In this document: in pieces, positions 49,499 to 60,881 of the stretch
Numbering within the stretch: position 1 is the stretch's first letter
How the letters are laid out: each line of letters opens with the position of its first letter
Assembly: GCA_025201365.1 (NCBI GenBank)
Contig: JAIXMF010000008.1
Coordinates: forward strand, 310,001 to 374,000
Reading direction: 5' to 3'
DNA length: 64,000 nucleotides
Source: Syncephalis plumigaleata
Taxonomy: Eukaryota > Zoopagomycota > Zoopagomycetes > Zoopagales > Piptocephalidaceae
Position numbers and translations under genes: made by a program
Notes under the pieces: generated by a model
Told to the model about the DNA's origin: nothing
Databases searched by the model: none
Seen by the model: the letters and a program-made list of their open reading frames with translations, nothing else

Positions 49499-51429
49499 TC
49501 GAGGGGGGCTATTTTCTTTTCCTATCTTATAACGACGAAAACAAGCTGGCAATAATGGTGGGCATTAGTAGTAGCGATGATTGATCATGATCATGGTTAG
49601 TTAGTCAGTTAGTTAGTTGTGAAGAGGGGGGTGCCAGCTGTGCAAGTGTGCTTGTACGCGTGTGTACAGTTGATGATAACAACACGAATATAAGCGAGCA
49701 ATTACTGCTATGTCCATTATTATTATTATTATTGTACTCTTGAGTTCAGCCACTTGTCGTCAGTATATATCTATCCATCCACATATATACAATCTGGTAA
49801 CCAGTTTCATCGGCCCAATTTTGTCTCTTGTCTTTTATTTGATTTCTATTATTATTGACTAATCTTTCATTTTATTATAACATGAATAACTCCTGTTAAC
49901 CACAACAAGCTAATATGTTCTCCCGTTATGTTCCATTTGTGCCAACATGTGTCCTATTGTATACTGTTTTTGATACATGCATATAAATATAAACACAAGT
50001 ACGTGCGTGTCATAATCAATGAGGTAAGATTGGCTCGACCGACCGACCAACCGACCGATAAATGACCTGTACACCGCGACTACATGGAGTAACAAGGCAG
50101 CCATGTATTGGTGCAATCATTACCTTGTACAATTGGACTCGGTATCTCATGCATGTCACGAATGACTAGTGCTGCAAGTAGAGGGCAAACGTGTTACATG
50201 ACCTCATAGATTACCCATGATGAAATGCCACCATTGCCATTGAGGAACAATCGAGCGTATTGTATTGCAGCCATGTACATGTAGTTGCATGCGGAAGCGC
50301 TTATACCCATACTATATCATTGTACAATGGGAATACATAACCGGTATGTTTATTAGCAATTATTAATAAGTTGTGCACACACACACGTCTACACGGTATA
50401 AACTATTGATAGATTTAGGAAGAGATATCATAGGGGACATGTACAATATCATGTCATGTCACAGCGTGAAACCGTCTAGCATAAGCAATAAGTAATCAAT
50501 TACGTACTAGTTGATTGTAACAAATTGTCGCAAATGGTTAGAATGAATGAACAATAAGACTAATGATTTACTCGTTGCTAATAGCATATTTTTCATTAAT
50601 CTTGGTTGATGTTGTACATGTAATGCTAATGGCAGCTATCATCTATTTGAACTCATTCAGTGTATATTGATATAGTATACATTTCGCTATTCAATACATG
50701 CTCGATAAGTAAAGGGTTAAAAAGATACCGATGTATACGTGGAACAGGAAGTAGAAGCAGGAAAAAGGCAAAAACCTGTTATGGAGATTAATCAAGTAAC
50801 GACAAATCGTATTTGTTTATTCTTCATTAATGTAGATAACACATGATTGAAACGTTACCTGACCATCTCTGGAAACAGCACAACGTGAAATGAGTATACA
50901 TAATAGTATTCTATGTCTACTATCGTCTACTAAAGAATGAGAGAGGGAATGATTCTTCCTGTATCTCATTCTATTAATTATATAATATTTGTACAACATG
51001 AGTACAGTCAAGTCAGTAGTATAGATATGTGTAGCATATTTACATAATAGTTATTGTAGTTACTATGAAATAAACACTAATACAACAGATATTGAAACGA
51101 AATGGATTCGGTATTATGTTCAAGGCGTGCCTTTATGAAAACAAACAAACACGTTGATAGTGGAACAAATTAGTTACGCCCTGTCGACGCATGTTCTACT
51201 ATTGAACGAAATCGGACGTCGAATATTGCTTCAATTCCCCACACTGATTCCTTTTTGCGTGATTCATCACTAATAAAGTCAATAGGAAAAGGAAAAGGCA
51301 TATTATTTGCCTTGAGCTTTCAATAGGGTAAACACGTCTCATTCTTCTATTCCTCTTCTTCCTCTACTACTACTACTACTAGTATCATTCCTCGCCAGTC
51401 ATAAGTTGTATAGTAACTACGGCTTTAAA
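49499..51429. other. Intergenic region, nothing recognised
   Basis: AT-rich spacer with short tandem words (GACCGACC near 50,040; TAG/TTAG near 49,590) and a GAAAAG patch near 51,285. No exon, tRNA or repeat family was identified. Confidence 0.6.
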
Positions 51430-52659
51430 ATGGGCTCTAGTATAAGTCGTCCTAAAAGCAAGAGACAACACAGTGAGGACGGTACTCAAGGCTCCAGACA
51501 TAGCAACGAGGCAGGTCGCCACTCGACTGAAGTGGCGCCGTTTGTATATAACTTGGGACGTCGTTATCACGGTGAGAAACAGGCTCCCTATAATCTACCG
51601 AATGATCTCGGTGAAGCAGACCGGTAAGCACATCATGAACGTGTGTCACGGCGTTGGCAATGTAGACTAATCATGTAAACTTTATTGATGAATTATCATA
51701 ATGACGACGACGACGACAACGATGACATTACTACGGTGTAGAATGGACGCATTACACTATGCACTTCGATATATGCTAAATGGCATTTGTGTCACTAAAC
51801 TGCACAATCCACAAAGAGTACTCGATGTCGGTACCGGTACTGGTACATGGGCCATGGTAAGTAATTGCTTCGCTTAGTATACTAGATATATGTATACGTG
51901 TAACCGTTGGATTCGCGCATAATTAATGATTAATTAAATTGGTCGGTTTAGGAAATGGCTTCAGAATACCCGGGATGCGAGGTTACTGGCATTGACATTT
52001 CGAATATACAACCACAGGCCATTCTACCGAGTAATGTGCAGTTCGAAATGATGAACGTGCTAAACGGTAAGTGCTAGCTTTCTCTTCATGATTGTATTGC
52101 GGTAATAATAATAATGCTACTATTATTACGAAATGCATTTTATTTGTAAAGGTATTGCTTATAACAATAACAGATTCGACTATGTTCATATGCGATTTAT
52201 AAATGTTGGCATACCGGAAGCCCGCTGGCCCACTCTAATAGAGGAACTTGCCCGAGTATGCGTCATCGGTGGCACCATAGAGGTTATCGATACATCTGCC
52301 ATGCTATGCAATGCCGGCCCATTAGGGCAAAAGGTGAACCAATGGTTTACTACGGCGACGAGCACAATCAACATTAATGTGGAAAAGATTTGGGATATCC
52401 CCGCCATGATGCAGGCGGCAGGACTACACGTAGAGCGCGTTCATTACCTAGAATTGCCTATGGGCGAATGGGTGGCGAAACTGGGTGCGCTAGGCTTGAG
52501 CAATCTACTTAATCTAATTGAGTCTGTACGACCCAAGCTCATTAATATATGTCAAATAACAAACGAGGAGATAGATTGCGTGGTGAACGGTTTGCATCAG
52601 GAGATCACGCACATCGCTCCTACTGGAGGATAGGCGTATTCATTGCCCGTAAGCGATGA
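51430..52659 (+). CDS. Class I SAM-dependent methyltransferase, putatively N-myristoylated
   Basis: Rossmann-fold methyltransferase. Motif I is RVLDVGTGTGTWAMEMASEYP with the acidic end of strand 2 in VTGIDIS, and the post-I region has NVQFEMMNVLN then RFDYVHMRF (motif II). The pattern resembles fungal TAM/UMTA/LaeA-like enzymes. The N-terminus MGSSISRPKSK has Gly2 and Ser6, a classic N-myristoylation context followed by basic residues that could aid membrane binding. Four exons. The direct frame stops at 52,633 after IAPTGG, but shifting one base near 52,624 gives RIGVFIARKR and TGA at 52657-52659, the usual ending of this family. Substrate unknown. Confidence 0.8.
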
Positions 52660-53200
52660 ACAACCTGTACTAGATATTGCGATTTGTCTATTGTTTAGTT
52701 TGCGCAATAGTCATTGTCGTATTCAGATTTTATTTAATTATATAATAAAAAAATAACTACGCTATCACTATACATTTATAATTGTAGGACCACTTTTCCG
52801 CGGCTTGGAAGCATGTTCAATTACGTCACAATATGTTTAATAATACTATCACGCACATTGTTATGTCCAATATATGTATATCCTACTAAGCGCGTATATG
52901 CAACTGAATACATTTGGACACATGACATTGGTGCACTAGAATACGGTCATAACGATTACCGTACCATTAATAATAACCATCCATCCTATACATCACCGCT
53001 ATGCCATCTATACGGCATAATACGTCGTGCATATCAACAGGCTATGAAGCAGCGTGTGCCATTCTCGACTACGTGCCTATATGCTCCATATATTGGCCGG
53101 TGCATCCTACGTGAACCTATACCGCGTAACTCACTCGCATGGTTACATGTACTTGCCGGTTAATAGTTCCTATTCATTCTTGGTTATTGGTGAATACCAC
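52660..53200. other. Intergenic; one doubtful 116-codon ORF
   Basis: An ORF at 52,813-53,163 (+) begins with a hydrophobic leader-like run (VTICLIILSRTLLCPIYV) but shows no family features and no splice context, so it is left as doubtful. Confidence 0.3.
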
Positions 53201-53990
53201 CTGCTTTACACGTTCACTCCTCTCTCTCTCTCTATTGTTTACTCTTTCCTTTCTCTTTTCTTCGCCTTTCACTACTCGTATTCGTGATGCTCGCTGTACC
53301 TGTTCTTTGTTTCTCTTTCTCCTATTCCTTGTATACGCTCACCTTTGCTTAACACACTCGCGTACTTGTACTTTCTCCTCTCTCGCTTGTTTATGTTTTA
53401 CTCGCGTTTGCTGTTCACCGCTCCTTTTTGTTGTTGTCGTTGATCTAACGGTAGTTCGCGTCATCATCTACGCGTTTGCTGTTCACCACTCCTTGTTGTT
53501 GTCGTTGATCTAACGGCTGTTCGTGTCATCATCTATGCGTTCTATTCATCCTGTCTATTGTCATTACCTCTTTGTAGTTTGCGGTGCTTTTCTACGCACG
53601 CTCACTACGATCACGCGTTCATACTCACTTTATTCTGCTGTAATCACCTCCCTTCAGCCTGTAGCACTTGTGCACGACAAGGCTACCGTACTGTTCCTGC
53701 GAGTACGTTACAGCTGTCATTGCGTCATGATCCACTCGCGCGTTTATTCCTTTGTACGTTAACAGTGCTCATCTGCTACTCTTTGTATTGCAAGGTAAGC
53801 TGCCGTTTGTTTATTAGATTTCTACTGTGCACTAGTTACGGGTATTGCTTGCGCGTCTAACGCTATTCTGTATGCTGTTTTGCATACTGTGTAGGCTTCA
53901 AGTAAGTTCCGTTTGTTTACTTTTCTATGATCACTACACTCGTATAAGCCATTTATTAATAAAAAGCAATAAAGCTATTAGTACACCTAC
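53200..53990. repeat. Pyrimidine-rich block with a ~65-bp tandem duplication
   Basis: The plus strand is strongly C/T-biased. A unit of about 65 bp (CGCGTTTGCTGTTCACC ... GATCTAACGG ... GTCATCATCTA) occurs twice in tandem at about 53,402-53,535. The next ~170 bp (53,530-53,700) reappears in diverged form at about 57,165-57,310. Long open frames here are a side effect of few stop codons on the pyrimidine strand. Confidence 0.7.
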
Positions 53991-54258
53991 TAATTGGTCA
54001 TTAGTATGGTATTAATAAAGTGTTAATAAATTATTAATATAGCCCTTAGTAAAATCAACAGGGGTTAGCAGCTTAAACTAGCAAAAATTACTAATGAAGG
54101 TATTAATAAATGTTAACAAATTTGTTAATAAAAGTTAACAGTTAAAAAATTGCAATTTAAAACTAGCAAAATATTACTAATGAACCCATTAGTAAAAGTT
54201 AACAAAAAGTTAACAAATTTATTAACATTTATTAACACCTATCCCCCATTATTAACGG

Positions 54259-54275
54259 CCCTAACCCTAACCCTA
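54259..54275. repeat. Short interstitial telomere-like tract
   Basis: CCCTAACCCTAACCCTA, nearly three units of the TTAGGG complement, at the inner edge of the left AT-rich arm. It could be an old telomeric insertion or repaired break; a telomerase RNA template is a remote alternative because templates usually hold about 1.5 repeats. Confidence 0.8.
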
Positions 54276-54398
54276 TATAGCTATTAATAGAAACGCAGTC
54301 ACAGTGCTATTTGTATGGCGCTTTACTTTCCCCCATTAACTATCGTTGTTTTGGTCCAATCTCGCTGTTTATGCACTCATTCGACGTATCTCGCTTTT

Positions 54399-54920
54399 CC
54401 GGACCAGAATATGTACCTGTTGCCTAAATAAATGACAAATAGGGCGAGTAAAATGTCGATAGTTACCGTGATTCCTGATTTGGCTGTGCTTTCCACTATC
54501 CATGTTTTCCTCCCCTGATATCCATCAGATCGGCATGCGGGTGCTGCCATTCTGCTGGGCATCGCAGAGTGCACAAGTTTACTTATTCGCTAAACCCAGC
54601 ATAGCTTAGTAGTACGGCGAGTAAAGCCGCGGAAATCACCGTGATTCTTGAATTTGTATGGTAGTTTCCCTATAATACCGTGTTTCCCAATGCTATTGCC
54701 ATAACGCACTTGAAAGCATGCACAAATAGTGCATTTCGCATGTCCAGACGGCAATAGCGAGCTGATTGATATGCAAGTTTACTACAATCGATGCATTTTC
54801 AGGCAATAAATCGCAAATAGTCTATTTCTCCCATACAAATCGCGTTATTTAGGCATCCGGTCCTTTTCATTTTGCTCAAATGGCGTTATTTCTCAATGGC
54901 AGTGGCATATTCTGGTCCGG
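54399..54920. repeat. 522-bp segment with perfect 15-bp terminal inverted repeats
   Basis: CCGGACCAGAATATG at 54,399-54,413 is the exact reverse complement of CATATTCTGGTCCGG at 54,906-54,920. The interior holds a ~173-bp-spaced direct duplication and no ORF of note. The shape resembles a MITE, but no target-site duplication was established. Confidence 0.65.
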
Positions 54921-55390
54921 ACGGGCCTTCTGACTTCAATAGGTGCAATACTACCTCCAGAAGACCAGAATTGAGCGAGAAAAATGGATATACCAGAAAA
55001 ATGACCTGATTCTCCAAGGGCCCCAATGGGCCATTAACTTTTATTAGTAATTTTGTTAACTTTTTATTAGTAATTTACTAGCTTTTATTAGCCAGACAAG
55101 GGTCCGGTCCCCTCAAGAGCCGCAGAAGAGCCGCAGAAGAGCCCAAATAGCTATTAACTTTTATTAATAAATTCATTAACTTTTTATTAGTAATTTTGTT
55201 AACTTTTGTTAACCAGAAAATGGCCTGGTCCTCCATGAGTCGCAATGGTCCCCCATTGGCGCCCCATTGGCCTATTAACTTTCATTAACATGTAGTCATG
55301 GCTATACTATTAGCAAGAGACAACAAAGCAATCCGATGGGTATTAGTAAGCTAGCTGACTTTTATCAACATTTATTAATAACAATGGCTC

Positions 55391-58300
55391 ACATTAATGG
55401 GTCTATAGGTATAGCCATGGTGATCATGTCAACATTCATTATTGTTCCAATTCTGAGACATATGCATGACGATGACCATACACTCTGGCCTTTATGACTA
55501 TACCTCCTTTTATATCCCTCCAATAATAATACAACACATACCACCATGTTCCTCATTTCAATATGATTGAATGAATGCACTTGTAGTGTTCTCGCTTCAT
55601 TACCCATGCCATGAAAAATTGGCGAGTGTAATTGACATGTTCACTATACACATGGCTCCCATGTCGCTACCTCCTCTAGTATGCTTCCTATATTGTTTTA
55701 ATACATACCACCATGTTCTCCATTACAATGCTGTAGCTTTGTTACTCGATTTATTATACATTATTGCATTCATTCAATGTTGCTATACTCATTTCTTTAC
55801 TAATCCCGCTCCTTCCTCGCATGTTATATTCATTACACTCATTCTCTCACTCACTTGCTCGCTCTACTCATTCCTTGCATAATCTTGTCAGTATACTCAC
55901 ATTCCTCTCGCTCGATATCACTTCCCTCACTCGATCTTGTTCTTTATACTTACTATACTCACTCATCTCGCTCCATCTCGTCACTATATCCACTCCTCTT
56001 GTTGGATCTACTCGTTCGCGGCGTGCTTTACTCCTTCTTCTTACTCGTCCTATTCATTACTCGTGTGTTCTACTCAATACACTCACTCCTCTTGCTCGGA
56101 TCTACTCACTATACTCATTACGCTCACGCATTCGTTTTACACTCCTCGCTTATTCTACTTGTTTCTTGCTCGATCTTGTCACTATACTCACTCCTCGCGC
56201 GTTCTACTCATTCCACTCACTTCCTCGTCCGTTCTACTAATTACTCTTACGTTCGTCGCGCGTTCTACTCACTTCTCTTGCACTTTTATTCATTCGTCGT
56301 GTGCTATACTCATTACATTCAATACGCTTTCTATTGCATACAAACTAATTAACGTTCAGTATATATTCTTTTATTATACGTGTATGCATTCGTTACTATT
56401 AACTAACCACACTACTACAGCAACTATTCTTCTCGCTCGATCTCGTTTCTCTTGCACGATCTACTCATTACACGCGCGTTCTCGTCATATTACTCACTCC
56501 TTCCGCTTGATCCCGTTCCTTTTGCTCGATCTACACGTTCCCGCTCAACCTACTCATTCGTTGCGCGCTTTACTCTCCTTTCTCTCGTGTTCTACTTGCT
56601 TCCCTTATACGATCTACTCACTATGCTCGTTTCTCGTGCGCTTCACTCATTCCTCTCGCTCGATCTTGTCCTTTTACTCACTTCTTTCGCTTGAGCTCAC
56701 TCCTCTTGCACGATCTAGTTCGTTGCGCGCTTTATTTATTCCTCTTATTCACTATACTTGTTTCCTGCTCGATCTTCTCGCTCACTCGTTATTTGCATAT
56801 CTATCACCGTGACATCATAGGATGTGGATATGTTCACTAGTGCACTTGTGAACGTACTCGCTTTGTTTACGCGTTACTTCTTTATTCCTCTCACTATTTG
56901 ATCTGCCAATCATCATTCCTGCTTCCCTTGATTCTTTTGCTTACTCTTCCACCTCTACCCGTCTTTCCCCGTTAGCCACTCTCCATCTGCTCCTCGCTAC
57001 GCTAACACTACACGTCTCTTACCTGAATACACTCCCATACCTGTACTCCTCTTCTCATTACTCGTTTGTTGTTCTCGGTCACCTTCACTATTCGTATATT
57101 CCTATTCCTATTGTTGCTGCTGCTGCTCTAGCAATAAGTCAACGCCACGTCATACGTTTACGCGTTCTATTCGTTCTCTCTATTGCTTTACTTCTTTGCG
57201 CTTGTGGTGCTTCTCTACGGACAGCCACTGCAATTACACGTTATACGCACTTTATTCCGCTGTGTTTGTCCTCCACTCTATAGCACTCGTACACGATAAG
57301 GCTACACTGTTTATTTGTATTCTATGCTGGTGCTTGTACCTGTGCACGATACTCCTGCTACTTGTGACCCTCTCCCTTGTTTATCAAACTACGATACTGC
57401 ACTCTCGTCAGATCCGTACCATTTACCCGTATTCTACACTGTATGCTCCTATGGAATACTCACACTGTTTGCTTACCAGTCTGTATGCGTATCGTCATCA
57501 GTCTGTATTGACTACTAGGAGTAGCTTTATATGCGTACATGCAGGTTAGTCGACCAGGAATGTACTGCTATAGCTTCTCCCGGTAGTATACCACTTGCTA
57601 AAGCATATTGTTTGGTTAATATCACTCACAACGAACACTGCTTCTCAATAGTTCATTGACAGCACTGCTTGTTGCTTGTACTGATAGCTCGTTCGCTTAC
57701 TCGTCACTACTCTATTCATACACTCGTATCTCTATTGATTATTTGTAATCTACACGGTAAGTGGTGTATACGCGGTATTCACTCTATTCACTAGCTGCTG
57801 CTGCTGCTCCTCTTTCTTGTCGTGTCAACTCTGTTTATTTGTTTGTTTGTTTGTATTCTGTAAACATATGTGCTCATTCGCTCTATTCACTCTTACTGCT
57901 ATCCATACTACTTGTCTTCTGCTTCTATTCTCATTCAGCCAATAAACACCATATCAACTTCATACATATCGCTGTATTCTCTACACTCTATTGAACATAC
58001 TCTGCTTTCAACCAATACAACTAGCTACTACTACTACTACCACTGCTATTCCTATCATTCATATTCAGCTATCAGCAGTATACAATCAACTAGAATATAT
58101 CACTCGTCCACTCACTGATTATGCATTAATATCGATGGATGTATATTTACCTGTAGTCATTGTAATGAATTGTATAGCAAATCATCGAACAACACAATAG
58201 ATACTGATCATCTGACGTGATCGTGCGTGCATTGACATGGATACACTACTACTACCTAATACTTGAATCATGACTATAACTGAATGACAACATGGCTTAC

Positions 58301-58785
58301 AAGTAGAAACAATGGTTTAATGGTCATTGCCATCATAGCTGGAGTGTATTCAATGACTTTCTATTATCTCAAATGCTCTAATGTTAGCTAGTTGCATACC
58401 AATGCATCATGTAGATCGTGCTATTATTGAAACTATCTCGAATTCCATTGCATTTCAATATCAATCATACACGTTTCAATTGCATCTGTATTCAATACAT
58501 TATTATGGATTTTATTCATGGTAGCTGTAACCGAAGCGGAACTATAAATGACTGCCATAAATGGCATCCAAGCTCTATAATTGGTAATTACACATGGTGA
58601 AATACCGTATTCTGTTTATTCGATACTTCGTTTTGAAAGACGTTCCAATGCCGTAGCCATCGGCCTTTCACCTATAAATGAGCAGCCATTTGACGTGAAT
58701 AAGTCAATAGCTCACGATTTTCTTTTCATTTACGCGCACAATACAAGCATATTCACTTCTTTACTCTTAGACCGTAACGAACAAT
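55391..58785. other. Gene-poor pyrimidine-rich region upstream of the kinase-like gene
   Basis: About 55,800-56,800 consists of degenerate CTCGATC/CTCACTC/CATTC words on the plus strand, the opposite-strand counterpart of 29.4-29.8 kb. About 57,165-57,310 is a diverged copy of 53.53-53.70 kb. About 57,840-58,020 is one arm of an inverted repeat around the kinase-like gene. Open frames up to 291 codons are compositional artefacts. Confidence 0.6.
57840..58020 (+). repeat. Left arm of ~180-bp inverted repeat flanking the kinase-like gene
   Basis: Runs from TTTGTATTCTGTAAACATA to TGCTTTCAACCAATA and matches the reverse complement of 60,430-60,610 with few differences. Confidence 0.8.
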
Positions 58786-60053
58786 ATGCGAGTAACTCTA
58801 CATTCTACATTGGCTATTAGTACTTGTGCTCTAGCGCTCTTATCCCGAATATCTAGTGTTTACCCGTATGGCGGTGTTTTCAAAGAAGGCAAGCTATTCA
58901 TATGTGCTCTATCCTATGTCTGCTAACTTGCTTATAGGTGATAACACTGCCACTACTTTTGCTCAGAGATACGTTATGGAACACCAGAAAAAGCTTGGAC
59001 TATCGAAAATCCAGTGGTCCAGCAGATATAAGAAGACGCTTAGTCTTGCTCGGGTAACATGGGATAAGCAAGATGCTATTATGAAATGCGCTATAGTATC
59101 AGTATCTGGCCCAATAAGGGATCCGGAAATAAATATGTTTGAAGTAACCGCAAAAGAAGTTATTGCATTCAACGTAAGTATATCGATCTATTATTCAGAT
59201 CACTTCACTCACCATATGGCATAAAATAGGAGTTGGCGGAAGCAAAAGAAAGGTTGAAAGGTGCCTACGTAACAGGTCGACAAAATGTCATGGATCCATT
59301 GTATCGATTTAGCTTTTCTGAAAAACAACGCATAAGATATTTCTGCCATCTTTACAGCTACATCGATGGTGAAACTTTAGAAGACTACTTCAAGAAGCAA
59401 ACCGTTTCCCAGGCATATATTACTGCTGCCAAAATATTACCTGATATTGTAAGAGGTAAGTATGGTGATTACTTCTAGAGCATGCTAACTAATGGTTTTG
59501 TAGGTTTGATTTATCTTTACAATGCCGGCATTATTCATGATGATATGTTTCCGAAAAGTAAGTAAGCATTCATATTCATGAAATACGCTAACAATAAAAT
59601 ATAGATGTCATGCTACAGCTAGATTCAGATCGTAGAATAATTGGAGTAAAGATTATTGATCTGGATGCAACAAAAGTATTTAAAAATGGACGAGGTTCGA
59701 CTCTTATAAACTTGGATGACGAGGAAAACTTATCACCGAATCCACGTCAAAGATACGAGAGTTGTAATGGACTTAAGGGTGCGATAGCTGTATTCTTAAA
59801 AGTGTTCGTTTCCCTCAATGGAGGAAAAAACCCATTTACTCCTAACTATGTGTTGACCGAACAAGTTGCACGAAGCTATTTAGAAAGATTTAAGCAATCT
59901 TCACGTTATGCCAAGTTAGAAATAGGCAATGTGGAAGCAGCCATTCCTGCGATACATTCTCTTCTTAAAGCGATGCACACATTAGAGTTTGACCGGTTTA
60001 CTTGCTCTTCTCCTATACTTGCATCAAGAGGACTGCCACCGCGCACTCTCTAG
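58786..60053 (+). CDS. Secreted protein-kinase-like protein
   Basis: MRVTLHSTLAISTCALALL followed by SRISSVYP is a clear signal peptide, so the product should enter the secretory pathway. A 49-nt GC-AG intron (donor AAG|GCAAGC near 58,883, branch GCTAAC, acceptor TTATAG) then joins GGVFKEG in frame to DNTATTFAQRY. The kinase-like fold shows AIMKCAIV (possible VAIK Lys), YFCHLYSYIDGETLEDYF (hinge), the catalytic loop IIHDDMFPKNVML (HDD in place of HRD, Asn kept) and VKIIDLDAT (DLD in place of DFG). The C-lobe is short. Catalytic Asp and Asn and the metal Asp are present, so activity is possible. Five exons, TAG at 60051-60053. Family unnamed. It lies between ~180-bp inverted repeats. An alternative start without leader exists near 58,868. 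Confidence 0.75.
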
Positions 60054-60429
60054 TTATAATCGATACACTATTAGTATACGGTAAGTATCAAGCAGTAGCT
60101 GATGCATTCTACTAAAATGCTAATAGGTCATTGAATGGATTAGCAATCATATAGACAATGAGAATGTGATGACACTCGCACAGCATAACCATACAACTGC
60201 TGATATCGCTCTATGATTTAATGATTTCATCATCAATAAAACATATTCACTATTTCGATACAATATTATTCTAGCTTTTAGATGTACTGCTGCAATATAA
60301 TGTGCTCGTCATTAGGAGTATAGCCAGCAATGGACTTGGCTACGTGTATACAACTAGATATACAATGTCTATACAGAATGACTGATGCTAACTGATAATT
60401 ATGAATGGTGAATGTTTGCTTACTGACAT

Positions 60430-60610
60430 AGCTATATTGGTTGAAAGCAAAGTATGTTCAATAGAGTGTAGAGAATACAATGATATGTATGAAGTTGATA
60501 TGGTGTTTAATAGCTGAATGAGAATAGAAGCAGAAGGACAAGTAGTATGGATAGCAGTAGGAGCGAATAGAGCGAATGAGCACGTATGTTTACAGAATAC
60601 AAACAAATAC
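60430..60610 (-). repeat. Right arm of ~180-bp inverted repeat flanking the kinase-like gene
   Basis: Reverse complement of 57,840-58,020. Shared landmarks include TATTGGTTGAAAGCA, GAAGTTGATATGGTGTTTA and GCAGAAGGACAAGTAGTATGG. Confidence 0.8.
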
Positions 60611-60738
60611 AAAATTCTACACGTTTATTAATAAAGCGTCCATTTAACTAATGATGTTAATGAATATGTAAAATTATTTATTACTAAAAATAAGAGTTCA
60701 AGGCTAACAACGCTAATCGGTTGGAAAAACCCTGTAGA
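60605..60738. repeat. Element A fragment: two end sequences joined abnormally
   Basis: AAAATTCTACACGTTTATTAATAAAG is the AT-rich end of element A in the orientation of copy 1. It is followed within ~100 bp by AACAACGCTAATCGGTTGGAAAAA, the opposite end in the orientation of copy 3. The body is missing, so this is a deletion or rearranged derivative. Confidence 0.6.
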
Positions 60739-60881
60739 TAGGATAAACACGCTTTTTTGCGGTAACAATTAGTTGTTGTTGTTGTTGCTGCTGTAAATTG
60801 AATGACTAAACATGTAACATATGTTACTACCATTGCCACTGTTTGTGTTCAATTATTAATAGTAATATTGTTAGTATATGA

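Larger units (their letters stand above)
53940..55390. repeat. AT-rich arms in inverted orientation around a ~0.75-kb core
   Basis: The left arm (about 53,950-54,245) is full of TTAATAAA/GTTAACAAA words and the right arm (about 55,030-55,390) of TTTATTAATAA/TTAACTTTT words, i.e. the same words in opposite orientation. Between them lies mixed-composition sequence with internal direct duplication (GGCGAGTAAA...ACCGTGATTC at 54,443 and 54,616). It looks like a compound non-autonomous element or a decayed satellite. No coding. Confidence 0.55.
60054..60881. other. 3' flank of kinase-like gene with repeat arm and element A ends
   Basis: Contains the right inverted-repeat arm (60,430-60,610), then two element A end sequences (60,605-60,738), then AT-rich sequence with a TTG repeat near 60,770. 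No coding exon recognised. Confidence 0.7.

Noticed and set aside
52813-53163. 116-codon ORF with a hydrophobic start
   Set aside because: No family features; sits at the entry of a low-complexity region and overlaps frames with equal openness.
54259-54275. Telomerase RNA template
   Set aside because: Tract is longer than a usual template and surrounded by AT-rich repeats; no pseudoknot or other TER element was recognised.
55764-56812. Overlapping open frames of 158-291 codons at 55.8-56.8 kb
   Set aside because: They are Ser/Leu/Thr/Tyr-rich products of pyrimidine-biased sequence with few stops in several frames at once; no domain or splice context.
58786-58890. Frameshift between signal peptide and kinase-like domain
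   Set aside because: A 49-nt GC-AG intron with a good branch site restores the frame without any base change.
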